Assembly: GCA_963971405.1 (NCBI GenBank) | Contig: OZ020488.1 | Span: 24,137,089-24,201,088, forward strand | Origin: Psococerastis gibbosa | Taxonomy: Eukaryota > Arthropoda > Insecta > Psocodea > Psocidae | Reading direction: 5' to 3' | DNA length: 64,000 nt | Shown here: piece after piece, positions 1-11,600 of the stretch | Position numbering within the stretch: the first letter of the stretch is position 1 | Layout: each line of letters opens with the position of its first letter | Program-made: the position numbers and the translations under genes | Notes under the pieces: model-generated | Databases searched by the model: none | What the model was told of the DNA's origin: nothing | The model's input: only the letters and a program-made list of their open reading frames with translations

Positions 1-99
1 GAAGAAACGCTATTATATCATGGGTACTACGCATGTTAAATGTACTTCATAAAAAGGTGTAATACTATAAGCTACCAAAAACTACAAATGTAAAATCAC

Positions 100-340
100 T
101 AGCTAAGACGAATTAAATTCGAAAACACGTACCACACACTTTGCCTTCCAACAATCTTTAAAAAATCGAAAGTAACTTCGCAGTCATTCCACTTGCAGCA
201 AAACTAACCAAAACTCTTACTGGATGCCAGCAAATGGGACTAAGACTATTTAATAAACTACCAAGTTCCCTTAAAGTCTACAATATCTCTGAATCTAATT
301 TCAGAAAGGGGGTGAAGGCACTGCTCTAGGAGTGTTGTCC
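100..340 (+). mobile_element. LINE 3' end remnant
   Basis: Around 222-330 a short frame reads MGLRLFNKLPSSLK followed by FRKGVKALL. This is the pattern (G..LFNKLP, then a basic FK-type helix) found at the C-terminus of many non-LTR retrotransposon reverse transcriptases. Only this tail remains and the upstream part is broken by stops. The family cannot be named. Confidence 0.4.
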
Positions 341-343
341 TTA

Positions 344-505
344 GGCGGGGTTTCCATTGACCTCGTTTTGCCTCCATTTGCAGAATGCACATGACGTTGA
401 TGGAAATTTTTGTTTTACTTAGCATAGCATAATTAACAAAAATTTTCGTCAACGTTATGTGCATTCTGCAAATTGAGGCAAATCGAGGTCAATGGAAACC
501 CCGCC
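344..505. mobile_element. Foldback MITE, GGCGGGGTTTCCA type
   Basis: A near-perfect inverted repeat of about 70 bp per arm. The left arm starts GGCGGGGTTTCCATTGACC and the right arm ends GGTCAATGGAAACCCCGCC. The loop is AT-rich and there is no open frame. The flanks are TTA on the left and ATA on the right, so a 2-3 bp target duplication is possible but not certain. The superfamily is not proven. Confidence 0.75.
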
Positions 506-1023
506 ATACTACGTGAGTGAGTTTATGGAGTCTTTGAAGACAGTCCGACGTCCGTGCACTAATTTATAGATGGTTCTAAGATAGAGTAGCTAATTTTTAA
601 ACAAATGTTTTTTTATTTTAATTAAAGCTATTTAAGACAAATAATTATTTCAGGCTATTTACTATTGACGACGTCTAGAACCTACATTGCTATGTACCTC
701 GAGGTTAACCGTAAAATGAAATAAATATATATTGCCCATTGTCAGTCTCTTTTCTGATAACATAGCAAAACGAGACCGGGACATTCTGAGCGCCTGGTAT
801 TTCTTGCATGGAAAAATAAGACCTATCCCGCTACAACTGGTCCCAACTAACTGCTGTTGCGTTTAAGTTTTACATATTTAAAGCCGGACATATTATGTTG
901 CTCTGTGAGCCGGATGTCCATTGACTACGTTCGATTAAAGACTTACCTAGTTTTCTGAATTCAGTGTATCAGTCCAGTTACCAACAAAACAACAAGATCT
1001 AAAAGGTGGAAGCTTATAGCTCA
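506..1023. other. No recognised feature
   Basis: AT-rich unique-looking DNA between two foldback elements. I see no coding, RNA or repeat signal that I can support. Confidence 0.5.
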
Positions 1024-1174
1024 GGCGCGGTTTCCACTTACGTCAATAATATATAATATATAATAGTAAATGTGGTATTGACGTTTTAGCAGACATTAAA
1101 GACAGTCTAAAAATGTCTTCTACCACGTCAACACTACATTTACTATCACTATTGACGTTGGTGGAATAAGCGCC
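1024..1174. mobile_element. Foldback MITE, GGCGCGGTTTCCA type
   Basis: Inverted arms: the left starts GGCGCGGTTTCCACTTACG and the right ends with its imperfect complement (CGTTGGTGGAATAAGCGCC). The interior keeps pairing further in through GTCAATA and TATTGAC. The outer end resembles the element at 344-505 (GGCGnGGTTTCCA), so the two are probably diverged members of one family. No coding sequence. Confidence 0.65.
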
Positions 1175-2540
1175 TTATTAGAAAAAAAACCTTACCTAGT
1201 TTTCTTAACTTGTCTTCCAAATAATGGATATGAGCAAGTAAATTTCCTTCCGAGCAGCAAGGGCTTTCTGAGACCACATCAGGAACAGCAAAGATGTCAG
1301 GTGGAACTAAGAGAAGAACGTCCGTATCATCTGAACTGTAGCTCATTGCATTTCATTTCTTAATTACTGAAATCCAATGTGAAGTAGGTACTCGTCCAAA
1401 ATCAAAACTCGCTTGAGAACATAGGGCTTCCTTCCAATTTGGCTCGGATCGCCTTAACCGGCCTCACCTGTGCACTAAATTAAATTAATAACGTGCCCAT
1501 ACGTACTGACTCCATCCCATGCCGATCTAATCCAGCAAGACAATCCAAATTCGTTACTTTTGAGGAATTTGAAATGTTCGTCAGTGCGAGAACAATGATA
1601 ATGGCTCGCGGCTAATAGTAGATATAGCTGTTTATAGTTATAGCCAACGGCCTTACCATGTTGATTCCATTAGAACAGAGCATGTTTCAAACTGCGGCAA
1701 ACATGGTAGTGTGCACAGCGTTGGCACTTATAAGGATAAGTACGCGTCGAGTCCTGGTCACCTCCGATTTAATCGTGTGACTTTACCATGTTTCCCAAGT
1801 GGTTTGGAATCCACTCTAATCAGGAGGTCAACTCTGTCAGTCAACTCCCCTTTCCCCCGAGGTGAGAGTCTGCCCTTAGGGTGCCTCAAGTTAAGAAACA
1901 GACTCACTCCCCCCGTCAGGCTGACAGGGTTGCTTAAGGCAGAAATTCTGAAAGCAGGCGTTGGAAACAACAACAGTTTTAGTCTAGTCCACCCACAGAA
2001 AAACGTAATATGGTCTAGTCGGGCTAATGCTATATATGTATGGTGTATAGTAGACTTTACACAATAACACCTTCTTTTATTTTCTGGATTAAAATGCCAT
2101 TTTGTAGCGCTTTCCCCAGAGTAAGGTAAAGCTAACATTCACGAGTTTCATTCCCTGCCTACTACAACCTGCCGGCCATATATAGGCTATATATATAATG
2201 TTGTTCAGTGCTACCGGCTAGTGTAGCATAAGTTTCTCCCCTATAATTCTACTGTTATTTTGGGGAAGCAGGTATGTACAATAATTGCCTAGTAGTAATT
2301 TCAAAATATGAATATTAATCAATAAGATTATAAACTTTAGTAGATACCAATAACATTACTTACATAGCTTTTTTAAATATAGAAAGGAAACTTTAAAATA
2401 ATCTTCTTTGAGTTCTTTGAATGGTTTTGGCACATTGGTCATTGGCGTCCCTAGCAACCATGTATCATATCAAAACAAACAATTTAGCCAACAAAGCGGG
2501 CACATAGCCACGAGTGAGACGAGACACCAACGTAATGGGG
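1175..2540. other. No recognised feature
   Basis: Open frames of 118-126 codons overlap on both strands near 1711-2138, but neither resembles a known domain. Being open on both strands, they are most likely chance. No RNA gene or repeat recognised. Confidence 0.45.
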
Positions 2541-2892
2541 TTCTTGCGTAGTGACGTCACAGTAAGAGGGCGGAGCTAACAGCGCATGCGTGATTGCAAA
2601 AATAATGTAAACAAAATCAGCTGTTCGGTCATTGGAGGATATGAAATGCATTGAGCGCTATTGATTTTTACAGTTTTAAGTTGTTATTATTCATATTTCT
2701 AGCGTTATGGTCAAGCATTGCTGCTATGGCTTGTGTAATGTGATAGCCTACACCAGAACAGAACACATATGTCCGAATTATATCGTTCCCCAAAGCCACT
2801 GGAAAAAATTAAGAAAGGCAAGTGGAGGTTGCATCTTTGTGGCAGAACGAAGTCCACAATATTTAAAGTTACAAAATACACATATATGTATG

Positions 2893-3077
2893 CATGGCCG
2901 TACCCAGGAGGTGGTCCATGGGGTCCGCACCCCCCCTCCCCCCCCCCCCGAAATAAATTTCTGCAGGTAAACCTGTACGGTTTGAAGAATTTATCCATTA
3001 ATTCATTAATAAATTACGTAAAAAAATGTTTGGCCCCTTGGACCCCCCCCCCCCAAAAAAACCTGGGAACAGCCTTG
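2893..3077 (+). mobile_element. hAT-like MITE A, copy 1
   Basis: Terminal inverted repeats CATGGCCGTACCCAGG and CCTGGGAACAGCCTTG. Flanking 8-mers are tatgtatg on the left and tatatatg on the right; the twin copy at 4490 has exact tatatatg on both sides. An 8-bp target duplication is the hallmark of hAT elements. Long C-runs lie just inside the ends. Non-coding. Confidence 0.75.
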
Positions 3078-3157
3078 TATATATGTTCAAAACATTTAGT
3101 GGATCCTAGTGGGCCAACAAAAGATTTTCCAGATCCAATCGGACAGTCGAATGAGAT

Positions 3158-3333
3158 CATGGCCGTAGCCAAGGGGGAGTTCAACCTCCTCCTCCCCCCC
3201 CCCCCCCCCCCGTGATGAAACGGCTTGATACTAGATAGAATCGGATTTCGAGAGGAAAAATATAAACTACTATGTAATATCCAATTAAATTTCTGAACCC
3301 CCCCCCCCCCGGAAAATCCTGGCTACGGCCTTG
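3158..3333 (+). mobile_element. hAT-like MITE B, copy 1
   Basis: Ends CATGGCCGTAGCCAAGGGGG and CCTGGCTACGGCCTTG form an inverted repeat. Flanking 8-mers are aatgagat and attgggat; the copy at 4745 has attgagat, so the ancestral target was probably attgRgat. Two C-runs flank an AT-rich core that recurs in inverse orientation in the element at 29535. Non-coding. Confidence 0.7.
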
Positions 3334-3384
3334 ATTGGGATCAATAATGTATATTAATATAAATCGTCGTTACTTTCCAATGGC

Positions 3385-3556
3385 CATAGCCGTGCCCAGG
3401 TGGGTGGTCCATGGGGTCCAGACCCCCCCCCCCCCCCGAAATAATTTTTTTTATGTAAACCTGTATTGCTCGATGACCATTAATTCATTAATAAATTACG
3501 TTAAACCCCCCCCCCCCCCCCAAAAAAAAAAGCAAACAAAAGCTGGGTACGGCCTG
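3385..3556 (+). mobile_element. hAT-like MITE C, copy 1
   Basis: Left end CATAGCCGTGCCCAGG, right end GCTGGGTACGGCCTG, with C-runs inside both ends. The flanking 8-mers do not match clearly, so the insertion is older or the ends have drifted. Same family as MITE A and B by its termini. Confidence 0.6.
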
Positions 3557-4489
3557 TGGCCCTACGAAAATTAACTGCTTTGGTGCTCAGAAACTAAATT
3601 GAATTCTAGTGATAGTATTATGGAGAGACAATAACCCTTTTTACGCTACTAATATTTACAAACAACATGATAGGCTAGCGTGTCGGCAGCCCAGCCGACT
3701 AGGCTATATTTCATGGTAGTTATGCAGTAAAGTTGTATGGTTATGGTAATAAATCATTACTAATACATTAATTGTAATATGTATAAGCAAGCTTAGGCTC
3801 GCATACCCATTTAAAAATCTGTTCTGCCCTCGCGGAAGTATCAGAACCAATGAAATAATATTAGATACACTAGAAAATAATATTTTTCGACAATTATTTG
3901 CAGCTACTTTGCCGCAATTTTTTGTCAGCACCCGCGCAAGTATTGAAGGAACATATAAATAGCACTAATTTGCCGTTTAAAAGCGAAAATTTCTTAAAAT
4001 AAAATAAATTTCATTGGAAAGCCTATACTCTCCATGTTAAAATGAGGGGGTGATGTCCGAGAATCAGGGGTGCCCCCTCCCTTTCCGACAGCACGCCATC
4101 TTTGTTTTACCTGCGCAAGAACTCCATAGAGTTCTTGCGTAGTGACGTCACAGTAAAAGGGCGGAGCTAACAGCGCATGTGTGATTGCGAAAATAATGTA
4201 AACCAAATCAGCTGTTCGGCCATTGGAGGATATAAAGTGCATTGAGTGCTATTGATTTTTAAAGTTTTTAGTTGTTATTATTCATATTTCTAGCGTTATA
4301 AATTAAGCATTGCTGCTATGGCTTGTGTAATAGTGATAGCCGATACCAGGACAGACCACATACGAGAGAGGTCCGAATTATATCGTTCCCCAAGCCACTG
4401 GAAAAACTTCAAAAATTCAAGTGGTGGTTGCATCTTTGTGGCAGAACGAAGTCCACAATATTTAAATTTACAAAATACACATATATATG

Positions 4490-4664
4490 CATGGCCGTGC
4501 CCAGGGGGTGGTCCATGGGGTCCGCACCCCCCCCCCCCCCCATCCCTCGAAATAAATTTCTGCAGGTAAACCTGTACGGTCTGAAGAACTTATTCATTAA
4601 TAAATGACGTAAAAAAATGTTTGGACCCCCTCCCCCCCGAAATCATAACCTGGGAACAGCCTTG
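4490..4664 (+). mobile_element. hAT-like MITE A, copy 2
   Basis: Ends CATGGCCGTGCCCAGG and CCTGGGAACAGCCTTG, flanked on both sides by the exact 8-mer tatatatg (4482-4489 and 4665-4672). This exact pair is the firmest target duplication in the nested cluster and supports hAT-type transposition. Confidence 0.8.
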
Positions 4665-4744
4665 TATATATGTTCAAAACATTTAGCGGATCCTAGTGGG
4701 CTAACAAAAGATTTTCCAGATCCAATCGGACAGTCGATTGAGAT

Positions 4745-4924
4745 CATGGCCGTAGCCAAGGGGGAGTTCAACCTCCCCCCCCCCCCCCCCCCCCCCGTGA
4801 TGAAACGGCTAACTGATAGAATCGGATTTTGAGAGGAAAAATATACACTACTATGTAATATCCAATTAAATTTCTGAACCCCCCCCCCCCCCCCCTCCCC
4901 GAAAAAATCCCGGCTACGACCTTA
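4745..4924 (+). mobile_element. hAT-like MITE B, copy 2
   Basis: Twin of 3158-3333 in the second duplicated unit. Left end CATGGCCGTAGCCAAGG with flank attgagat; the right end is decayed (ggctacgacctta) with flank actgggat. Long C-runs lie inside both ends. Confidence 0.7.
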
Positions 4925-4975
4925 ACTGGGATCAATAATGTATATTAATATACATCGTCGTTACTTTCCAGTGGC

Positions 4976-5147
4976 CATGGCCGTGCCCAGGTGGGTGGTC
5001 CATGGGGTCCGGACCCCCCCCCCCCCCCCCCCAAAATAATTTTTTATACAAACCTGTATTGCTTGATGACCATTAATTCAATAATAAATTACGTTAAAAA
5101 AATTTGGACCCCCCCCCCCACCGAAAACAAAAGCTGGGCACGGCCTG
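4976..5147 (+). mobile_element. hAT-like MITE C, copy 2
   Basis: Twin of 3385-3556. Left end CATGGCCGTGCCCAGG and right end GCTGGGCACGGCCTG pair well as inverted repeats, better than in copy 1. The target duplication is not clear. Confidence 0.65.
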
Positions 5148-6007
5148 TGGCCCTACGAAAATTGACTGCTTTGGTGCTCAGATACCTAAATTGCATTCTA
5201 GTGATAGTATTATGGAGAGACAATAACCCTTTTTACGCTACTAATATTTACAAACATCATGATAGGCTAGCGTGTCGGCAGCCCAGCCGACTTGGCTATA
5301 TTTCATGGTAGTTATGCAGTAAAGTTGTATGGTTATGGTAATAAATCATTACTAATACATTAATTGTAATATGTATAAGCAAGCTTAGGCTCACTCCGCT
5401 CACATACCCATTTAAAAATCTGTTCTGCCCTCGCGGAAGTATCACAACCAATGAAATAAAATTAGATACACCAGATACACAAGTAAATAATATTTTTCGA
5501 CAATTATTTGCAGCTACTTTGCCGTAATTTTGTGTCAGTACCCGCGCAAGTATTGAAGGAACATATAAATAGCACTAATTTGCCGTTTAAAAGCGAAAAT
5601 TTCTTATAATAAAATAAATTTCATTGGAAAGCCTATACACTCCATGTTAAAATAAGGAGGTGATCCCCGAGAATCAGGGGTACCCCCTCCCTTTCTGACA
5701 GCCCGCCATCTATCCTTATTCTGTGCTCTATTCTTAAACGGGAGGCGCAGGGAGGCGGGAGCACTGACCAGTGCAGTATTTATAGTATTATCACTATTAT
5801 CTTATTCATCTAGATATTATTATACCTGATGGGAGATGGGTCGTTGCGTCATTGGCGTAAATAACATCCCCGCGGTGTGGGCCGTAGGGGGGGGGGGAGG
5901 CAGCATTGCTGGGGACGTTCCTCTGCTCCCAAAAATAATATAAGTTAAGTATTTAGAAATCTACGTAATTAATAAAAAATATTCAATTTGATGAAATAAT
6001 GAGACGG

Positions 6008-6195
6008 ATGGCGATCAAATTTTGTGTAAAACTGGAGAAAAGTGCTGCGGAAACCATTATATAATGTTAAAGAAGGCTTTTGTCAACGATTACCTTTCGG
6101 GCTAATTCTCCGGTGGCACAAGGCCTTCGCAGAAGATCGAGAAGACGCCAACGACGACGACGGCCATCAACCTCCGCTACTGTTGTCTGTTGAAG
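6008..6195 (+). mobile_element. Mariner transposase remnant, N-terminal part
   Basis: Reads MAIKFCVKLEKSAAET before frameshifts. This matches the N-terminal helix-turn-helix start of mariner-type Tc1/mariner transposases (IKFC.KLGKSA.E). It lies tail-to-tail with a second copy of the same region on the minus strand at 6199-6490, so 6008-6490 is an inverted repeat of transposase DNA. No catalytic domain remains. Confidence 0.7.
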
Positions 6196-6198
6196 GTT

Positions 6199-6640
6199 TT
6201 AGTAGGTAATGTTTAATTTATCGAAAATCAAAGGGACAGTTACACGTCGATCAGTGTTCAACAAGTCACGCACATGTTGCACATTGTCGTTGGTAGTGGA
6301 GTTTGATGGCCGTCCAGCGTGGGGCTCGTCGTTGGCGTCTTCCGGACCTACGAAGGCCTTGGGCCACCGGAAAATTTGCCTACCCAAAAGGCAATCGTCG
6401 TCGAAAGCCTTCTTCAACATTTTAATGATTTCCGCAGCACTCTTCTCCAGTTTTACACAAAACTTGATCGGCATCCGTTGTTCAAGCGATTGCTTTTTTT
6501 TCTTCTTGCACCGGGTTACTGCACCGACTCACATGGAACAACTGATGTGACCACTACAACGATCGGTAGCCAGCTGACGCTTGTTGGAACTTTGTTGCCA
6601 GATCCCTCCACCAAAAATAACCATAAGTGTTTAAGCTAAA
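6199..6640 (-). mobile_element. Mariner transposase N-terminal fragment with 5' leader
   Basis: The minus-strand frame 6474-6199 gives 91 residues of a mariner transposase N-terminus. It has the first DNA-binding helices (MPIKFCVKLEKSAAE), the linker motif GRPS near residue 55, and the second helix-turn-helix (VRDLLNTDRRVTV, then LNIT). It stops before any DDD catalytic domain, so it cannot be active. About 160 bp upstream (6475-6640) looks like the untranslated leader of the element. Its inverted partner is the + strand copy at 6008-6195. Family assignment rests on the HTH pattern and is firm to mariner level. Confidence 0.75.
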
Positions 6641-6984
6641 ATATAAAATAATTATATTACATCCCAATATTTTATGTGTAATTAAAGGGATAAAAACTTT
6701 AGACGACATTAATTTGTACATTTTTATTTTAAAATTATTCTGTAATGGAAATTATCACTTAGCGGAAAATGACCCACCAGAACATTTGGCGGACTAGGCC
6801 TCAAATCTAAATACATAGGTTATAGCCTACTAGTATAAAAAAAATCGTAAGTATAGCTGACACTCAAATTTTCATGATTAAAAGTACGGTACTGTAGATT
6901 AGGCTAGATAATGTGCAAAACTGTCCAAATAGTTTTTCAATATTTTTGTTAAAAGAAAACTAACTTAAATCTACATTTCAATAT

Positions 6985-7215
6985 TAACACGAAGATTCAG
7001 GAGTCAGGACATGTAGAGTACAGACTCCGACTTTCACCCGAATGTTTGTTGGTTCGAGTCTCACACTTGCTACATTTTCTGGCCATGCTTCGGAGGGCAT
7101 GTAAAGCAGGCGGTCCCGGGCTTTCCTAGTTGAGTGTAAGAGAGGGCTAATAGCCCTAACTCCGCTAGGTTGGCTTAGTAATAGAACAAAAAAAGTCAAT
7201 ATTTATTTATTTAAG
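6985..7215 (+). mobile_element. tRNA-derived SINE
   Basis: Contains a pol III B-box-like GGTTCGAGTCTC (about 7050-7061). A central block follows (tgcttcggagggcatgtaaa, then gcggtcccgg), and a 3' end ctccgctaggttgg...aataGAACAAAAAAA. Related copies lie at 13225 (minus), 18866 (minus, partial), 31992 (3' half), 33867 and 34755 (3' end). The A-box half is eroded here. Confidence 0.65.
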
Positions 7216-8615
7216 ATTATGGGAAATGTACTAAAATGGCGATCATTCTAAATACGGTACTCATACACATTCTTCGTAACTTACATTAGTGATTCGTTTC
7301 ATTTCCAATTTATTATCACAGATTATCCTAGCCATTTTTTAACACCATTGTAATACTGTAGATAAGCAACGTAGTCAACAAAAAAAGAAAATGTTTGTAA
7401 TAGCTTAGTTCTAGTTGAATAGAGTGCAATAAATATTATATTATCATAAACATTATTACAGACGATACCCAAGTCTTCTTCCAAACAGACTTTCTCTCAA
7501 ATATTGCTAAATCAATTCCACAATTGGATACAAGATACAGATAGGTTAACAGATAGAACGTTGCGACCGCTAAAAAAAATAGTAGAACTACGCATTGCTT
7601 GGTTTAGAGACAAAGCATGTTCATTACAAATTTACAACCAGAGTTCTGTTGGACAGCAAAGGATGTTTTGATACATTAGACTACCAGTTGGGATCTAGCT
7701 GCTAGGCTATACATCATGTGCAATCTGCGGGAAAATATCAATACCCAAACTATTTAAAATAATCTACAATTTAAGTTTTCACATAAAAACACTGTGGCCC
7801 ATGAAATAAGGTTCAGTATCCGGACTAGTACATTATTATATCCTGTCGGAGACTTGGTTAGAAACTTGCCCAATATTCGCACTTTACTCCTATTGGGGAA
7901 GGTAAGGTAGCCGTTAGGCATGAGTTCATCCACAGCTGTGGAAGAGTTTTCCGTTTATGACGGGCTATGGGTCCAGATCTTCTGCTTCATAGTACCGTTC
8001 ACTGCCAACTAAGCAGCGACCAGTCTGGTTTTCATTAGTCTTGCTAGTATAGATATTTCTGAATAATATAGGTAGAACTATTGATTTTTTATGGAATGCC
8101 TTTTCCTAATATAATAGATGTAATATTTTCATTGGAGTGAAGTGAACTCGAGAAATATGCAAATTTCCAAACATTCCATTGATATTGATACTCAATACTG
8201 TGAGACACTGCACTCATATTACGCGTACAGTCTACGTAGAGTACAATACAAGTATGCAAATGTACAAACACAATACAAATTAGTAAAACAGCTGTAGTAA
8301 TATAATAACATAATTTCTCCGATATCTCCTTCAAGCTAAATAGTTTTCTTTGAGGTACCATCATTATTTTAAAAATCCACTTAGTGCGATGGGATGATTA
8401 ATTTTTTATATTTCGAATTGCTAAAAACCATTTATAATTTAAATACTTGTAGCCATTTCAGCAAAAATGTGAGCAATTACACATTATAGTATCACATATA
8501 TATTCTGAGCCAACTTTTTCAAACTAAATAAAACATTAAAATTGCTACGACTTTAGCAATGACTTGGCATGACTATGCCCAACTTTGAGCAAGCGACACG
8601 GGACGGTTCCTTATC
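7216..8615. other. 3' flank of the DCAF15-like gene; no other feature
   Basis: AT-rich DNA downstream of the proposed last DCAF15 exon. It should hold its 3' UTR, but I see no clear polyadenylation signal close to 8616 on the minus strand. Minus-strand frame 8364-8089 (91 codons) matches nothing I know. Confidence 0.4.
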
Positions 8616-11600
8616 CTACATCACAAATTGAACTCCATTCTCAACATCTTGGATACTCGATAAAGATACACCTAAAATCAAAAAGATTACAAATACAGTA
8701 GCGGACGACGTCTTGTTAGAATACGAAATTTATTGGCGCACCGAGTCTGGCTGTTCTGTGCTAGGCTAGCCTAGCTTAGTTCGGATGCTACTTCAGCGAC
8801 GAATCAGGGGCGACTTTAGGGAGGGGAGAAGGATCGGGAGGTTCTTGCTTCTCCAAATGCCTTGACAACAAAATGCGAATGTAAATTTCGTGCCACATTT
8901 CAGTGTTAAATTAATTATTAGTTAATAAATCACACTGGTTATAATTTTTATTATAAAAACTGTGTTTTCTGTTACAAGTCAAAAGACCATCTGGTAAGGG
9001 GTTAAAGCCAATGCCAAGAGTTCCTGATAAAATTGGTTGTCTGTAAGTCGGTTTACGGACGACAACGCCTAAATTACTAAATATTACTTAAATAATACTA
9101 ATATATGGCTGGAAAGAGAATGAAATGTGGAAAAGCCCTTAAGTAGTTTGAATTTCGTGCGCACCCCCTGACGTTTCACACCCCCAAAGCCAAACCCCTT
9201 GCTTGATCACCACAAACATAGCATCGCCTTAAAGAAGAAGAATAGACGAAGACATAGGTGTAATTTAAATTAAGATAGGTCTTCCACATCAGCCCAAACA
9301 ATTGCTTTAAACCCGCCCATGCAATTAAAATGGGATTGCTGGAAATGCGTCATTTTGTGTTTACGGGGTGAAGGGGTGAATTTGAAAATATGTATTTATA
9401 CCCGTTTGAAACCTCAATTCATACTGCTTGTAATGAGATATTAAAAATTAATTTTGGTTGAAAATTGCAGGCTGTGGAATTTTTTTACTCTATGCATGTA
9501 AATTCAAAAGTACCCTTTGAACCAGTTTTCCGCCGAAACAGTGATGGCCTACCAACTCACCTGAGCCTGAACGAAGAGACGGATAGTAAAACTGAATATA
9601 TGACTGGAAAGAGTAAGAAAGGTGGAAAAGAACTAAACTAGTTTGATATTAACACCCCCAAAAAGGCGGCCGAAAAAGGCCTATTTTCGATGAAAATCGG
9701 CAAATTCGGGTCAAATTTTGGCGCACCTCCTCACCTTCCCACACCCCAAAGTCGAACCCCTTGTCCTATCACGACAAATATAGCATGGCCTGAAAGAGGA
9801 AGAATAGACGAAGACATGGGTATAATTTAAATTGAGATAGACCTACATTTGCCTAAAGAGTTGCTTTAAACCAGCGTTACTGACCCGCGTTCCCGATGAC
9901 TTCACACTTTTCGTACATGCACCTAGTATTCCAGCCAGCGCTCATCGATTTATTATGTGTTGTCACTTCAATAGACGTTGTCACGTCAAAAAGTCTTAAC
10001 TTAATGAATTAATGAAAAGAACACAAGTTTAAAGCCTTTGATATATTAGAAATCAAAGTAAAGTAAAAAAATACTGCAGCGGGCCTACTATGCCGTTTAG
10101 CATTAACTTAACCTAGGATTAAAAATGTAAAGATAATTTTAGAATGGAAAGTGCTATTCAAAATTGGTTTGTTTTCATTTTAACCCATTAGGTTAATATT
10201 ACATGTATTAGTACACGTAGTACATGTATTAGTACAATTAATTTTAATGGATTAATACTTACCACGAAGGAACGAAGTATTGGACAAGACACGAACGGGG
10301 GGTTCAGCGACGGTGACGTCTAAAGGCAGGCCCATCCGAAACCGCTTGCATGCTGCGCGGGCAGGGTTCCAGATTGATTTCTCGTCCCACACCCATTTCA
10401 TCTTCTGGGGAGGAACTACCTGTAGACGAAGCAAAATATCAATGAACCGACGTTCACAAAATTATACTAATCAAATAACCGAGGCTTTGCTAACCAAATC
10501 AATCAAATCTGCACGAAGGAAACAAAACATAATCGCATTTGGTCCCAGCTCTGTGGAATACGCCACAGTTTCGAGCTCAATATTTAAAGAAACACCCATA
10601 ACATAATACTGTACAAAAACGGTTACATTTTAGCCTACCGTATGAACCGCATGGTTATGTCTCTAATCAAACCATTCAAAAAAGGCACACAACACATTAC
10701 TAACCATTGTTACCCTATAGTCGCCCTGCATTAGATTCCACACCATTGTTGCAGAAGCTTCAAATTGCTCCACAGGCGTCCCATCTTCTTTTTTTCCCTC
10801 GCAAGCTTCAATGCGCATCATTAGTAGAACTAAAACTTCGCCTGTCCTAGGGCACACCTATGGAACAACATTAACAGCATGCAATTACTTTTTTAATACG
10901 TTTTTAATTTAGTTAGGAGCAGGCAGTTGACCAAAATTAAAATTTCATTTAAATCTTGCAATTAGTTCGCCCACAAATTGATAAGAACGTATAAATAGGA
11001 AAGCAATAATCTGACGATGGTTTATTTAAAATACCTATTACTTAATTCAGTTTTATGACCGGCATTTTAGGAAATAATATACTTATTCATATTGCAAGAG
11101 TATACTTGCATTTACGCCACTAGAATGGCGTTTATTTCAAAATTCGTTCATACAATAATGTTAACTATCATTATATTCATGGCTTATGAGTCAACCAAAG
11201 ACTGACGTAATTTAGTAACAGTCTCTTTAGGATGCTCCCAAGTAATTACTAATGCCAATAAGCTAATCTAATATAACCATGCCAGGAAAAAGGGAGGAAG
11301 AGGTTTCGCCCGAACGCTGTGCTAGACCCTGATAATTTATGTGAACTTACATCCAAGACTTCAACATCATAATCATTACAAAATGTGAATGTCTTTCCAG
11401 CAACGAGGCACAAAGAGTTTGCGACCGAAAGACAAATTGCTTCGATATCTAAACTTTGTTGTTCAACCCGTATGCTCCCAGCCTTGCAATTCTTCGCAAC
11501 AGGTGCCATTTGAAGGTGAGCATATCTCGGGCCATGAACTTCCATGTTCAGAGCAGTGGGATACCTAAGACATAAAATAAAATAGTAAACAGAGGCAGGG

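Larger units (their letters stand above)
2541..4121 (+). repeat. Tandem duplication unit 1 (1.6 kb) with nested MITEs
   Basis: Begins TTCTTGCGTAGTGACGTCAC and ends GCGCAAGAA, so its ends are inverted copies of each other (TTCTTGCG / CGCAAGAA). It is closely matched along its whole length by 4132-5711, which lies 10 bp downstream in the same orientation. Both copies hold the same three smaller C-run MITEs at the same places, so the insertions came before the duplication. No frame looks coding. It is probably a non-autonomous DNA transposon; the family of the outer unit is unknown. Confidence 0.8.
4132..5711 (+). repeat. Tandem duplication unit 2 (1.6 kb) with nested MITEs
   Basis: Direct copy of 2541-4121 with scattered substitutions and C-run length changes. 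It begins TTCTTGCGTAGTGACGTCAC. Homology stops at the cgccatct motif near 5711, without the terminal CGCAAGAA seen in unit 1, so its right end is clipped. It carries the same three nested MITEs as unit 1. Confidence 0.8.

Noticed and set aside
1711-2138. Overlapping 118- and 126-codon frames on opposite strands
   Set aside because: Both strands open over the same DNA, no domain, no splice logic; most likely chance.
2707-5311. Several proline-rich frames with PPPPPP runs
   Set aside because: They are translations of the C-runs in the nested MITEs and shift frame with run length between the two units.
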